From Mycolicibacterium porcinum (GTDB lineage: Bacteria; Actinomycetota; Actinomycetes; Mycobacteriales; Mycobacteriaceae): a stretch of 64,000 nt of DNA. The stretch is taken from positions 310,001-374,000 of the forward strand of contig MVIG01000004.1 in assembly GCA_002086835.1 (NCBI GenBank), written 5' to 3'. Shown here piece by piece: positions 51,266 through 59,642 of this stretch. Within the stretch, counting starts at the first letter, position 1, and each line of letters opens with the position of its first letter. Position numbers and translations under genes: made by a program. The notes below the pieces were generated by a model. The model was not told the DNA's origin. It saw only the letters and a program-made list of their open reading frames with translations, and ran no database searches.

Positions 51266-51907
51266 CTACAACATGACGCCGAACATGATCGCCATACCTG
51301 CGGCCATCATCGCCCGGCACAACATGCCGAACTGAGCGAACGGCGACGTTCCGAGATGCCGCTGCCGCGCCGCGAAGTAGTGGTACAGCCAGATGGCGGC
51401 AGCGATCACGAAGCCGATCGTCAAGAGCCAGTTGACGGCTGAGATCCACGGCGGCTGCACCGACATCGGCTCCATGGCCATCGCCGTCCCGCCGCCGTGG
51501 TGCCCGGCCGAGTGCATCGCGGCCATGTCGTGGCCACCCCCGGCCGCCGTGGCCCGACCGCGCGGCAGCACATTGCCGTTCATCGCGGCATACATCCACG
51601 CCATCGCCAGCATCATCGCGGCGTGATAGCCGTCGACCAGGCGGCTGCGGGTCTCGGCAGCGCGCAACACGCCGACCACGAACCAGACGGCGGCAGCCAG
51701 AAAGAAGAACATCGGGCCGACGGTCGGTAGCTGTGCCCCGCGCGGCCAGGCCATCACCACCATTGCGACGGCCATCGTCAGGTGAAGCACCTGGCTCACC
51801 GCAGCGGCCGGCCTGCCCCGGGAGTGCACCAGGGCGTAGGCGCATTCGGCGGCGCTCAGGGCGAACAGCACCGTTACCACCCACCGGAGCGCGAGATCGG
51901 CGATCAT
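51266..51907 (-). CDS. DUF5134-family membrane protein with Met/His-rich loop
   Basis: This 213-residue protein has about five membrane helices. It contains a His/Met-rich stretch (GGGHDMAAMHSAGHHGGGT then MAMEPMS) and other Met-His patches (YHAAMMLAMAWMYAAM), typical of copper-handling membrane proteins. DUF5134 is otherwise uncharacterised. The ATG at 51905-51907 has AGGA upstream. A SigC-type promoter (51944-51972) ends about 30 bp before the start. It converges with the zf-HC2 gene over 4 bp and diverges from the CopD/CtaG gene. Confidence 0.85.
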   Translation of the reverse strand: MIADLALRWVVTVLFALSAAECAYALVHSRGRPAAAVSQVLHLTMAVAMVVMAWPRGAQLPTVGPMFFFLAAAVWFVVGVLRAAETRSRLVDGYHAAMMLAMAWMYAAMNGNVLPRGRATAAGGGHDMAAMHSAGHHGGGTAMAMEPMSVQPPWISAVNWLLTIGFVIAAAIWLYHYFAARQRHLGTSPFAQFGMLCRAMMAAGMAIMFGVML

Positions 51908-51943
51908 TCCAAGTCCTGTCTGCCAGCGTCGGCCATCGTCATT

Positions 51944-51972
51944 TGGTCGGGGGCGGCGGCGCCAAAGTTCCC
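51944..51972 (-). promoter_or_regulatory. SigC-type promoter 1 (DUF5134 gene)
   Basis: GGGAAC (51967-51972), 17-nt spacer, CGACCA (51944-51949) on the minus strand. It has the same form as the promoters before the 54281 membrane gene, ctpB, the PepSY gene and the HMA gene. The start ATG is 37 bp downstream of the -10. Confidence 0.75.
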
Positions 51973-51985
51973 GCACCCATCACTA

Positions 51986-52004
51986 CTACGACACATTGTC
52001 GTAG
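51986..52004. promoter_or_regulatory. Perfect operator palindrome CTACGACA-N3-TGTCGTAG
   Basis: The 19-bp site CTACGACACATTGTCGTAG has perfect 8-bp arms. It lies between the divergent DUF5134 and CopD/CtaG genes, 55 bp before the latter, and resembles BlaI/MecI/CopY-family operators (ACA-TGT core). No such regulator is encoded in the window. Confidence 0.65.
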
Positions 52005-52058
52005 ACTCACCTGGCCGCGACGTTTCGTTCGGTTCCGCGGCGGAAGGCCGGTTCGACT

Positions 52059-54014
52059 ATGGCGCGTGTGCAAATACCCGGTGAGACCAGCGTGTGGCGG
52101 GAACGCTCGACGCTGGCGGGCGCCGCCGTAGGGTGCGCAGTGGTGCTGTTTCTGTGCGCTTTGCGGCTGGGCGAACAGCGGCTGGCCGCCGCGGGGATCG
52201 CCGACCCTGGAACGGCCACCAACGCAGCCCGGTTGCTCGGACACTGGGCCGCCACCCTCGCCGGTGCCGTGTGCACCGGTGCGCTCGTCTGGATCGTGAC
52301 GACCGCAACACCGCGCGACGACGGGCGGATCGACGCGGGCTCGTTTCCAGCGCATCTTCTCGTCGAGCGCATCGCGATCGCGTGGACCGGTTGCGCCACC
52401 GCCATGGTCATCATCTCCGCATCCGCCGACGCGGGAATCCCCGTCGGCCGGCTCGTCGCGGGCCCCGGCCTCGGTAGCGCCATCGCGGCCTCGGAGGTCG
52501 CACGTGGCTGGTGCGTAGCGGCCATCTGCGCGCTGGTGCTGGCCGTCGGCATCCGTTTCACCCTCCGGTGGTTCGGGCACTGTGTGGCGCTACTCCCCGC
52601 GCTGATCGGAGTGATCGCGGTCCCGGTCACCGGCAACGCCGGGCAGGGCCCGGACCATGACATCGCCACCGGTGCGGTGATCGTCTTCTCGGTGGTGATC
52701 GCGGTGTGGGCCGGGACCAAGATCGCCACGGCCGGACTGCGCGACGTCGTCGTCCCACGACGCGTCCAGAAATTGCACGTCGCCTGCGGAGCGGTCGCCG
52801 TCGTCTACGGCGCCCTGCTGGCCACGCTGATGTTGGGCGGGTTGCCGATCCTGGGGTCGACCTACGGGCTGGCCGTGCTCGTCGCCGGGGTGCTGCTGGT
52901 GCTGGTGTGGGTTGGCGACGGCATTTTTCTGCTGAGGCGCCGTACCTCGTCGCGGTTGACGAACACCCTGTCTGCGGCTGCGATGATCGTCGTCACCGCC
53001 GCGGTGGCCGTCGCCGCGACGAGTGTGCCGCCCCGGTTCACCGTCCACGAGTTCTCTACGTGGGACGTCTTTTTGGGCTACCAGCTCGATGCGCCTCCAA
53101 GTCCGGTCACCTTGATCACCGAGTGGCGGTTCGACCCGCTGATCGGAACGGCCGCCATCGTGCTGGCACTGGGCTACCTCGTCGCCGCGGCGCGGCTGCG
53201 ACGACGGGGCGACCATTGGCCGGTCGGCCGCACGATCGCCTGGTCCCTCGGTTGCGCGGCCTTGCTGCTCACCACCAGCTCCGGGGTACGCGCCTACGGA
53301 TCGGCGATGTTCAGCGTGCACATGGGTGAACACATGGCGCTGAACATGTTCGTCCCGGTGCTTCTGGTCCTCGGCGCACCGGTGACCCTCGCCCTACGCG
53401 TCCTGCCGGCCGCACCAAAGGGCGGAACGCCGGGACCTCGTGAATGGTTGACGTGGTTCGTGCATGCACCGGTGACGCGGTTCCTGTCGCACCCGGTGAC
53501 GGCTTTCGTCTTGTTCGTCGGGTCGCTGTACCTGGTCTACTTCACGCCCCTGTTCGACACCCTGATCCGGTATCACTGGGGCCACGAGTTCATGACCGTG
53601 CACTTCCTGCTGACCGGCTACCTGTACTACTGGGGAATCATCGGCATCGACCCGGGGCCGCGCCGGCTCCCCTTCCTGGGGCGGCTCGGGCTGCTGTTCG
53701 CCGTGATGCCGTTCCACGCCTTCTTCGGGATCGCCACGATGACGATGACCTCGTCGCTCGGCGAGAGTTTCTACCGGTCCGTCAATCTGCCGTGGCTGCA
53801 GAGCATCTCGGATGACCAGCACCTGGGCGGCGCCATCGCGTGGGGCTCGAGCGAGGTGCCGGTGATCATCGTCGTGGTCGCCCTGGTGGCCCAGTGGGCA
53901 CGCCAGGACCGCCGGGCGGGTGCCCGGGAGGACCGCCACAGCGATCGTGGGTATGACGACGAACTGGACGCCTACAACGCGATGCTGCAGGAACTTTCCC
54001 GCACCCGACGCTGA
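52059..54014 (+). CDS. CopD/CtaG fusion membrane protein, copper-locus copy (Rv0102 homologue)
   Basis: This 651-residue polytopic protein has the Rv0102 architecture: N-terminal CopD-like helices and a C-terminal CtaG domain with FSVHMGEHMALNMFVPVLLVLGAP, TVHFLLTGYLYYWGIIGIDP, MPFHAFFGIATMTM and DDQHLGGAIAW. It should move or donate copper for oxidase assembly at the membrane. It is a clear paralogue of the protein at 17208-19238. No GGGAAC-type promoter precedes it; instead the palindrome at 51986-52004 does, so its control may differ from its neighbours. It converges on the metallothionein-like gene. Confidence 0.9.
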   Translation: MARVQIPGETSVWRERSTLAGAAVGCAVVLFLCALRLGEQRLAAAGIADPGTATNAARLLGHWAATLAGAVCTGALVWIVTTATPRDDGRIDAGSFPAHLLVERIAIAWTGCATAMVIISASADAGIPVGRLVAGPGLGSAIAASEVARGWCVAAICALVLAVGIRFTLRWFGHCVALLPALIGVIAVPVTGNAGQGPDHDIATGAVIVFSVVIAVWAGTKIATAGLRDVVVPRRVQKLHVACGAVAVVYGALLATLMLGGLPILGSTYGLAVLVAGVLLVLVWVGDGIFLLRRRTSSRLTNTLSAAAMIVVTAAVAVAATSVPPRFTVHEFSTWDVFLGYQLDAPPSPVTLITEWRFDPLIGTAAIVLALGYLVAAARLRRRGDHWPVGRTIAWSLGCAALLLTTSSGVRAYGSAMFSVHMGEHMALNMFVPVLLVLGAPVTLALRVLPAAPKGGTPGPREWLTWFVHAPVTRFLSHPVTAFVLFVGSLYLVYFTPLFDTLIRYHWGHEFMTVHFLLTGYLYYWGIIGIDPGPRRLPFLGRLGLLFAVMPFHAFFGIATMTMTSSLGESFYRSVNLPWLQSISDDQHLGGAIAWGSSEVPVIIVVVALVAQWARQDRRAGAREDRHSDRGYDDELDAYNAMLQELSRTRR

Positions 54015-54047
54015 CATGCCGCCGAGTGGACGGGCGAGGCGTTCAGA

Positions 54048-54158
54048 TCATTCAGCCGCGTCGGCACCGCAGGTGCAGTTGGCCCCGCAGTTGCAGTTCT
54101 CGCACGTACAGTTCGGGTTGTCGCACTTCGTCGATCCGGCTGTTTCATTGCTGGTCAT
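54048..54158 (-). CDS. 36-residue Cys-rich metallothionein-like peptide
   Basis: A small frame on the minus strand encodes 36 residues with seven Cys (12, 17, 19, 22, 24, 28, 30). The core is CDNPNCTCENCNCGANCTC, built on three N-C-x-C units, with no aromatic residues and an acidic tail. This is the composition of a Cu(I) metallothionein, comparable in idea to mycobacterial MymT but different in sequence. The ATG is at 54156-54158; no ribosome site is visible, so it may be leaderless. It lies among copper genes, between the Rv0102-like gene and a SigC-type promoter. Expression is unproven. Confidence 0.75.
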   Translation of the reverse strand: MTSNETAGSTKCDNPNCTCENCNCGANCTCGADAAE

Positions 54159-54199
54159 GCATATGAGGTTACGCCCGATACCTGCTGATCAGGCCACAA

Positions 54200-54228
54200 C
54201 GGAACTAATCCCGACGTGCCGCCGACCA
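54200..54228 (+). promoter_or_regulatory. SigC-type promoter 2 (membrane protein gene)
   Basis: CGGAAC (54200-54205), 17-nt spacer, CGACCA (54223-54228) on the plus strand, 52 bp before the GTG at 54281. The -10 is identical to those of the DUF5134 and PepSY genes. Confidence 0.72.
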
Positions 54229-54280
54229 ATCAGTGGGGCCATCGAGATCGACACCACAGGACTATCCGAAAGGTACTTCA

Positions 54281-54769
54281 GTGACTTCTCAGGAGATGGC
54301 CGCGACGGTCGAGACCGAACTGCGGGCCATCGAGCGCCGGGTGTTCGAGGACGTGTGGATCAGCGCGTCGCGCGCCCGTGTCCTGGCAACACTGGCCGCC
54401 GGTTTGACCGCGGCGGCCGTCGCGTTGCGCGCAACTGGCGAAGTCTCCGACGGCGCGACCCGCAACGGGCACTGGATATCACTCGTGGCCTTCACCCTGT
54501 TCACCCTGGCGGCGGTGGCCTCGGCTTTCGCCCTGGTACGTCGGAGGTTTCGGTGGTGCTGCATGGCCACCTGTACGTCGGCCGTCGCCACCGTGGCCGG
54601 CGCCGGGACGTTCTGGTGGCATCACACCGCGCATACCGCTTCCTGGGTGCCTGCGGCGCTGGGCACGCTCACCGTCGCCGCGCTGACCGCGGGATGGCTG
54701 GGTGTGTGCCTGGCCCCGCTGGACGCGTCTCAGCCGGATATGCGGGCCGCCGCGCGCTCCTGCGATTGA
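54281..54769 (+). CDS. Small four-helix membrane protein of unknown function
   Basis: This 162-residue protein has a soluble N-terminal helix ([29 protein letters not shown] in part) and about four membrane helices ([77 protein letters not shown]). Two Cys pairs (RWCCMATC) and His residues (WWHHTAH) face the membrane surface and could bind copper. I use the GTG at 54281 with AAAGG upstream. Its 3' end overlaps the convergent ctpB by 40 bp. The SigC-type promoter links it to the copper locus. I do not recognise the family. Confidence 0.75.
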   Translation: MTSQEMAATVETELRAIERRVFEDVWISASRARVLATLAAGLTAAAVALRATGEVSDGATRNGHWISLVAFTLFTLAAVASAFALVRRRFRWCCMATCTSAVATVAGAGTFWWHHTAHTASWVPAALGTLTVAALTAGWLGVCLAPLDASQPDMRAAARSCD

Positions 54770-57027
54770 GCATCGCGGAACGTATTCGGTTGGACCGTGC
54801 CGTAATTGCGCAGCCGTAGGCTGTTCGACACCACCAGGAACGACGACACCGCCATCGCCGCCCCCGCGATCAGCGGGTTCAGCAGGCCGGCCGCGGCGAT
54901 CGGAATCGCCGCGACGTTGTAGCCGAAGGCCCAGATCATGTTGACCCGGATGGTCCGCATCGTCGCGCGGGCCAGACCCAGCGCCTGCGGGACCGAATCG
55001 AGGTTGTCCCGGAGCAGGATGATGTCGGCCGCGCCGATGGCGACGTCGGTCCCCCTGCCGATGGCGAGGCCCAGGTCGGCGCAGGCCAAGGCGGGACCGT
55101 CGTTGATCCCGTCACCGACCATGGCCACCACCCGGCCCTGCTCGCGCAGTTTCTCGATGGCGCCGACCTTGTCCTCGGGCAGCACCTCGGCCACCACGTC
55201 GTCGATGCCGACGGCGGCCCCGATCGCGGCGGCCGTCGCCGCGTTGTCGCCGGTCAACAACATGGTCTTCATGCCCTCGGCATGCAGGTGTGCGATGGCC
55301 CCGGCCGCCGACTCCTTGACGGCGTCGGCGATGCAGATGGCTCCGCACACAGTGTCGCCGTGCGCGACGAATACCACCGTCTGGCCCTGTGCCTCACCCG
55401 CTTTGCGGGCCGCGGCGAGGTCGGCCGGTACCACGCGGTCCCGGGTCACCCAGGCGGGGCGACCGACGGCCACTGCCACACCGTCCACCGAGCCGGCCAC
55501 ACCGTGGCCCGCGAACGCCTGGAAGTTCTCGACGTCGGCGATGTCACGACCCGCTCGGGCGGTGACGATCGCATGCGCCACCGGGTGTTCGGATGCCGAT
55601 TCGACGGCCGCCGCATGTCCGAGCACCTCGTCCTCGGTCCATCCGTCGGCCACAGCGACGGTGATGACCTGAGGCTGTCCGGTGGTGAGGGTGCCGGTCT
55701 TGTCGAACACAACGGTGTCGACCGCACGGATCGCCTCAAGCGCCCGGTGGCCCTTGAGGAAGATGCCCAGCTGAGCGCCGCGTCCCGAGGCCACCATCAT
55801 CGCCGTCGGGGTGGCCAGTCCCAGCGCGCACGGGCAGGCGATCACCAGGACCGCCAGGGCCGCCGATACCGCTCGGTTGACGTCGCCGTCGGCCAGCAGC
55901 CAACCGATCGCGGTGGCCGCGGCGATGACGAGTACGCACGGCACGAACACCGACGCGATGCGGTCCGCGAGCCGCTGCGCGTCGGCCTTCTGTGCCTGCG
56001 CCTGCTCGACCAGGCGGACCATCCCGGCGAACCGGGTGTCTGGTCCGACCGCGGCTGCCTCGACGATCAACCGGCCGTCGAGGACGACGGTGCCACCCAC
56101 GACGCTCGAACCTTCGTGTGTCTGTACCGGTTTCGACTCTCCGGTCATCGCGCTGACGTCGACAGCGGCCGCCCCGGACACCACGAGACCGTCGGCCGCG
56201 ATGGCTTCGCCGGGACGGACGACGAAACGCTGGCCTTCTTTGAGCTCGTCGGCGGGCAGCACGAGTTCGCCGCCGTCGGACAGCAGCACCGTCACCGACT
56301 TGGCGCCGAGTGCCGCCAGCGCCCGCAGCGCTCCCCCGGCGCGCGAGCGGGCCCGCGCCTCGAAATACCGGCCGGCGAGCACGAAAACCGTGACCCCCGC
56401 AGCGACCTCGAGGTAGATGGCGTCGCTGCCCAGCAGCGCCTGCCAGACACCCGCCGCGTGGTAGGTCTGGTGATCGAAGAAGATCGTGTACATCGACCAC
56501 ACGGTGGCGGCCGTGACGCCGATGGAGATCAAGGTCTCCATGGTCGAGGTTCCGTGCCGGGCATTTCGCAGTGCGGTGCGGTGGAACGGCCATGCGGCCC
56601 AGGTGACGATCGGAGCCGCCAACGCGGTGAGCACCCACTGCCACCCGGTGAACCGCGTATCGGGCACCACGGCAAACATGACCGAGAGATCGGCCAGCGG
56701 GATGAACAACACCGCGGCGATCGCGAGGCGACGGAGCAGGCTGCGGGCGTGGTCGGCATCGGGGTCGACGTCGGTCGTGGCGCGTTCGGTGCGGGGGGCC
56801 GCCTGATACCCGGCGCGCTCGATGACCGCACACAACTGCTCGACGCCGACGTCCGGGGTGGCTTCGACAGTGGCGACGCGTGTGGCGAAGTTCACTGACG
56901 CGCGGACGCCTTCGATCTTGTTGAGTTTGTTCTCCACGCGGGCGGCGCAGGCCCCGCACGACATTCCTGTGACGTCGAGCGCAATACGCTGGGTCACCTC
57001 ATCGTCGGGGACAGTTGCTGTCGTCAC
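54730..57027 (-). CDS. ctpB: Copper-transporting P1B-type ATPase
   Basis: This 765-residue ATPase is closely similar to CtpB (Rv0103c). The N-terminal heavy-metal domain has GMSCGAC (Cys24, Cys27); the membrane metal site is CPC at 398-400 ([11 protein letters not shown]); the phosphorylated residue is Asp442 in DKTGTL, and [11 protein letters not shown] is the hinge. Eight membrane helices are expected. CPC ATPases of this class move Cu(I) across the membrane, here probably into the periplasm for cuproenzymes. The start is a GTG at 57025-57027 with GGAG upstream. A SigC-type promoter lies at 57093-57121, and sigC is divergent. Confidence 0.95.
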   Translation of the reverse strand: MTTATVPDDEVTQRIALDVTGMSCGACAARVENKLNKIEGVRASVNFATRVATVEATPDVGVEQLCAVIERAGYQAAPRTERATTDVDPDADHARSLLRRLAIAAVLFIPLADLSVMFAVVPDTRFTGWQWVLTALAAPIVTWAAWPFHRTALRNARHGTSTMETLISIGVTAATVWSMYTIFFDHQTYHAAGVWQALLGSDAIYLEVAAGVTVFVLAGRYFEARARSRAGGALRALAALGAKSVTVLLSDGGELVLPADELKEGQRFVVRPGEAIAADGLVVSGAAAVDVSAMTGESKPVQTHEGSSVVGGTVVLDGRLIVEAAAVGPDTRFAGMVRLVEQAQAQKADAQRLADRIASVFVPCVLVIAAATAIGWLLADGDVNRAVSAALAVLVIACPCALGLATPTAMMVASGRGAQLGIFLKGHRALEAIRAVDTVVFDKTGTLTTGQPQVITVAVADGWTEDEVLGHAAAVESASEHPVAHAIVTARAGRDIADVENFQAFAGHGVAGSVDGVAVAVGRPAWVTRDRVVPADLAAARKAGEAQGQTVVFVAHGDTVCGAICIADAVKESAAGAIAHLHAEGMKTMLLTGDNAATAAAIGAAVGIDDVVAEVLPEDKVGAIEKLREQGRVVAMVGDGINDGPALACADLGLAIGRGTDVAIGAADIILLRDNLDSVPQALGLARATMRTIRVNMIWAFGYNVAAIPIAAAGLLNPLIAGAAMAVSSFLVVSNSLRLRNYGTVQPNTFRDAQSQERAAARISG

Positions 57028-57092
57028 CAGTACTCCAATTGCTCACTCACCACGCCGGTGGCCTACATCACCGACATTCGTCACCGAATATG

Positions 57093-57121
57093 TAGTCGCT
57101 CCGGCCCGATGCCGAGTTCCC
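57093..57121 (-). promoter_or_regulatory. SigC-type promoter 3 (ctpB)
   Basis: GGGAAC (57116-57121), 17-nt spacer, CGACTA (57093-57098) on the minus strand, 66 bp before the ctpB GTG. The element lies within the ctpB-sigC intergenic region. Confidence 0.75.
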
Positions 57122-57136
57122 GGGCGGCATCGAATA

Positions 57137-57703
57137 ATGTCGAGGACCGTGACTACCGAACGCGGCGAGGGCCACGTTACGCGGCTGGCCTTCGCCGCCG
57201 GCCGCGGTGATTCGGCAGCACTCGAGCAATTCATCCGGGCCACCCAGACCGATGTCTGGCGAACCGTCGCCTACCTCGGTGACGCCGGGTCTGCCGACGA
57301 CCTGACGCAAGAGACGTTCATGCGCGCCATCACCGCGCTGCCCCGGTTCAGCGGCCGGTCGTCTGCACGTACCTGGCTGCTGTCGATCGCTCGGCGCGTG
57401 GTGGTCGACCAGATCCGGCACAAGCAGAGCCGCCCGCGGACCCAGCACGGAGTCGACGTCGAGCAGGTCCTGGAGACCTACCGCCCGGTCGGTGGCTTCG
57501 AGAAGATGGTGGAGATCCGGCTCTTGCTGGACGGACTCGACCCCGACCGGCGGCACGCGCTGTTGCTGACCCAGGTTCTCGGCTTGTCCTACGCAGAAGC
57601 GGCCGAGGTGTGCGGGTGTCCCGTCGGCACGATTCGGTCCCGGGTGGCACGAGCCCGGGAAGATCTGATCGCCGCGGCCGAGCGGGACGATCTGACCGGC
57701 TAG
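57137..57703 (+). CDS. sigC: ECF sigma factor SigC
   Basis: This 188-residue ECF sigma factor closely matches M. tuberculosis SigC (Rv2069). Region 2 contains [27 protein letters not shown] and [20 protein letters not shown]; region 4 contains [33 protein letters not shown]; the tail ERDDLTG is conserved. Two Cys in VCGCP of the region 4 helix are notable. In M. tuberculosis sigC sits beside blaC, whereas here it lies between ctpB and the chalkophore genes. The ATG at 57137 is used; a GTG at 57149 is possible. Its stop overlaps that of the PepSY gene (CTAG). Confidence 0.93.
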   Translation: MSRTVTTERGEGHVTRLAFAAGRGDSAALEQFIRATQTDVWRTVAYLGDAGSADDLTQETFMRAITALPRFSGRSSARTWLLSIARRVVVDQIRHKQSRPRTQHGVDVEQVLETYRPVGGFEKMVEIRLLLDGLDPDRRHALLLTQVLGLSYAEAAEVCGCPVGTIRSRVARAREDLIAAAERDDLTG

Positions 57704-59154
57704 CGCCGCCGGTGGTGCTGTCGCCATCCCACCGCGACATCGACCGCCGCGAACACGAGCAGGCTGGCACCCAGCAACGGGATGAACCAGCCGAGCACTG
57801 CCGCCGCGACGACCAAGGCCACCGCTGCCACGGGCGGTATGCCGGTGAGAACTCCGCGCCGCGGCGCAGGGCCCACCGGCCGGCCACCGGCAGAGGGGCG
57901 TCGCCGCCACCAGAGCAGGTACCCGCGCACGATGACCGTGACCAACGCGAGCGCCAGACCCACCAGCACAAGCTGATTGGCGATCCCGAACAACAGCCCC
58001 ATGTGCAGTTGAATGCCCCAGGCAGACAGCTTCGCCGCCAGCGGCCAGTCGGCGAACCACGAGGTGTCGGTCACCGTCGCGGATGCACCGTCGACGGCCA
58101 CCGCGTTGTTCGACATCACCCAGGGCTGCCGGGTCTGGGCCACGGTGAACGCGGTGTGAGAGTCCGAGGGAATGCTGACCTCGACCTTGCCGCCGACCCC
58201 GGCCTCGCGTGCCACGTTCAGCACCCGGTCGATGTCACCGACCAATGGCGCGCCGTTCTGGTGAGTGGCCGTCGCGGCGCTGTGATGCCCCTGATGCCCG
58301 TCATGGCCGGATATTTCGCCGCCGGCGGTGCCACCGAGCGCCGTCGACACCGCCGGTGTGGCCCACGACAGCGCGGCACGCAGTTCGGTGACGTTGTCGC
58401 CGGCGAACCGTGACCACGTGAGTCCCGTCGCCGACAGGAACAGCAATCCCACGGCGATCCAGATCCCTACCACCCCATGCCAGTTCAGCGTCCTGGGCCG
58501 GCCCTGGACAGAGCGATCGAGGGTCAGCAGTCTGGGCTTCGGGTCACCGGGCCGCGGTGTGCGCCGGGATCTGGCCCACCACAGGAAAACCCCGGCCAGC
58601 GCGATCAGCCACAGCCACGAGGCTGCCAGTTCGCTGTACAGCCGACCCGGCTCCCCGAGGTGCAGACTGCGGTGCAACTGATCGATCCAGGTTCGCAGCG
58701 GCAACGCACCGCTGCTGCCGTAGACCGTCAGTTCACCGTGCGAGGCCGCGGTCACCGGGTCGACGAACACGGCTCGACGTTCGGACTCACCCAACCCCGG
58801 ATCGTCGAACAAGACGCGGGTGGTCTCACCTGCCCCGGTCGCCGGACGGACCGCGGTGACCGCCAGGTCGGGCCGAATCGCCTGGGCCGCCCGCACCTGA
58901 TCGGCGACCGGCAGCAGGTCCCCGCTGCTGTGGGATTCGAGCTGGTCGCGGTAGACGACCTGCTCGACGCTGGGCGCGATGGCGTACAACCCGCCGGTGA
59001 CGGCCGCGATCAGCAGGAAGGGACCGACGAATATCCCCGCGTAGAAGTGCAGGCGCAGCAGGAAGGCGCGATAGTGCGCGGTCCGCACCGGTGAGGCGGC
59101 CACTGGCTCCGGCGCCGCGCTCTCTTCGGTGACTGTCGACGGGTTCTCGCCCAT
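57700..59154 (-). CDS. PepSY-domain membrane protein with His-rich loop
   Basis: This 484-residue protein has four main membrane helices around two PepSY domains, with the family block [27 protein letters not shown] at the start and [30 protein letters not shown] in the middle. A periplasmic loop carries the His-rich stretch [19 protein letters not shown], which suggests copper binding. Related PepSY membrane proteins act as reductases or uptake partners in siderophore and copper systems. The ATG at 59152-59154 follows GAGGAG. A SigC-type promoter lies at 59189-59217. It could reduce or receive chalkophore-bound copper; that is inference. Confidence 0.87.
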   Translation of the reverse strand: MGENPSTVTEESAAPEPVAASPVRTAHYRAFLLRLHFYAGIFVGPFLLIAAVTGGLYAIAPSVEQVVYRDQLESHSSGDLLPVADQVRAAQAIRPDLAVTAVRPATGAGETTRVLFDDPGLGESERRAVFVDPVTAASHGELTVYGSSGALPLRTWIDQLHRSLHLGEPGRLYSELAASWLWLIALAGVFLWWARSRRTPRPGDPKPRLLTLDRSVQGRPRTLNWHGVVGIWIAVGLLFLSATGLTWSRFAGDNVTELRAALSWATPAVSTALGGTAGGEISGHDGHQGHHSAATATHQNGAPLVGDIDRVLNVAREAGVGGKVEVSIPSDSHTAFTVAQTRQPWVMSNNAVAVDGASATVTDTSWFADWPLAAKLSAWGIQLHMGLLFGIANQLVLVGLALALVTVIVRGYLLWWRRRPSAGGRPVGPAPRRGVLTGIPPVAAVALVVAAAVLGWFIPLLGASLLVFAAVDVAVGWRQHHRRR

Positions 59155-59188
59155 GGCTCCTCAGTGGTCGAACGGTCCTCGATAGAAG

Positions 59189-59217
59189 TGGTCGTTCGCG
59201 CCACGCCGACAGTTCCC
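59189..59217 (-). promoter_or_regulatory. SigC-type promoter 4 (PepSY gene)
   Basis: GGGAAC (59212-59217), 17-nt spacer, CGACCA (59189-59194) on the minus strand, 35 bp before the ATG, in the 73-bp gap after the HMA gene. Confidence 0.78.
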
Positions 59218-59227
59218 GACAGAAATT

Positions 59228-59578
59228 TCAGCCGCCCATGTGCCCCACGGTCACCCACCGGATGGCCCTCGCCACCATCGAGGTGCTGTTCTGGGCCGGC
59301 GCGTCCGGCGAGGCTTGGTCGCCGTTGGCCGCGGTGCGCTCTTCTGCGCGGTAGCCGGCCTCTTCAACTGCCGCACAAAGGTCGGCGACACTGATGTCGT
59401 AGCGGGCGTCGACGGTCGCGATCTTGGTGGAGATGTCGACGGTGGCGGATACTCCGTCGATCTTGTTCAACTTGCTCTCCAGCCGACGCGAGCATGCTCC
59501 GCACGACATGCCCGTCACGTCGAGTCGGATGCGCCTGGCTTGTGATGTCTCTTCGCTGGATGCGGCTACTTCTGTCAC
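59228..59578 (-). CDS. CopZ-like heavy-metal-associated (HMA) copper chaperone
   Basis: This 116-residue protein has one HMA domain (about residues 16-80) with the copper site GMSCGAC (Cys26, Cys29). It is strikingly similar to the N-terminal domain of CtpB in the same locus: both share [20 protein letters not shown] and the LC-x-V-E-AGY end, so it looks like a duplicate of that domain turned into a free chaperone. The C-terminal 30 residues are of low complexity and end VGHMGG. It should hand Cu(I) to CtpB. The GTG at 59576-59578 follows GGGAGGG; a SigC-type promoter precedes it inside the nrp 3' end. Confidence 0.88.
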   Translation of the reverse strand: MTEVAASSEETSQARRIRLDVTGMSCGACSRRLESKLNKIDGVSATVDISTKIATVDARYDISVADLCAAVEEAGYRAEERTAANGDQASPDAPAQNSTSMVARAIRWVTVGHMGG

Positions 59579-59613
59579 TGCCGTCCCTCCCTGTGTCGTG
59601 GTGTCTGACCAAT

Positions 59614-59642
59614 AGGTCGTCAGACGGCCGGTATGAGTTCCC
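59614..59642 (-). promoter_or_regulatory. SigC-type promoter 5 (HMA gene)
   Basis: GGGAAC (59637-59642), 17-nt spacer, CGACCT (59614-59619) on the minus strand, 36 bp before the GTG of the HMA gene. The -35 lies in the last codons of the NRPS gene and the stop codon falls in the spacer. Confidence 0.75.

Noticed and set aside
55282-56898. 538-codon open frame antisense to ctpB
   Set aside because: Shadow of the P-type ATPase; no ribosome site and no domain.
57063-57095. CTACAT...ATGTAG inverted repeat in the ctpB-sigC gap as a BlaI site
   Set aside because: Arms are 6 bp and separated by about 20 bases, unlike compact BlaI-type operators.
57084-57112. SigC-type promoter for sigC itself (CCGAAT-N17-CGATGC)
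   Set aside because: Neither element matches the five-site pattern well, and the match could be chance; autoregulation is not supported.
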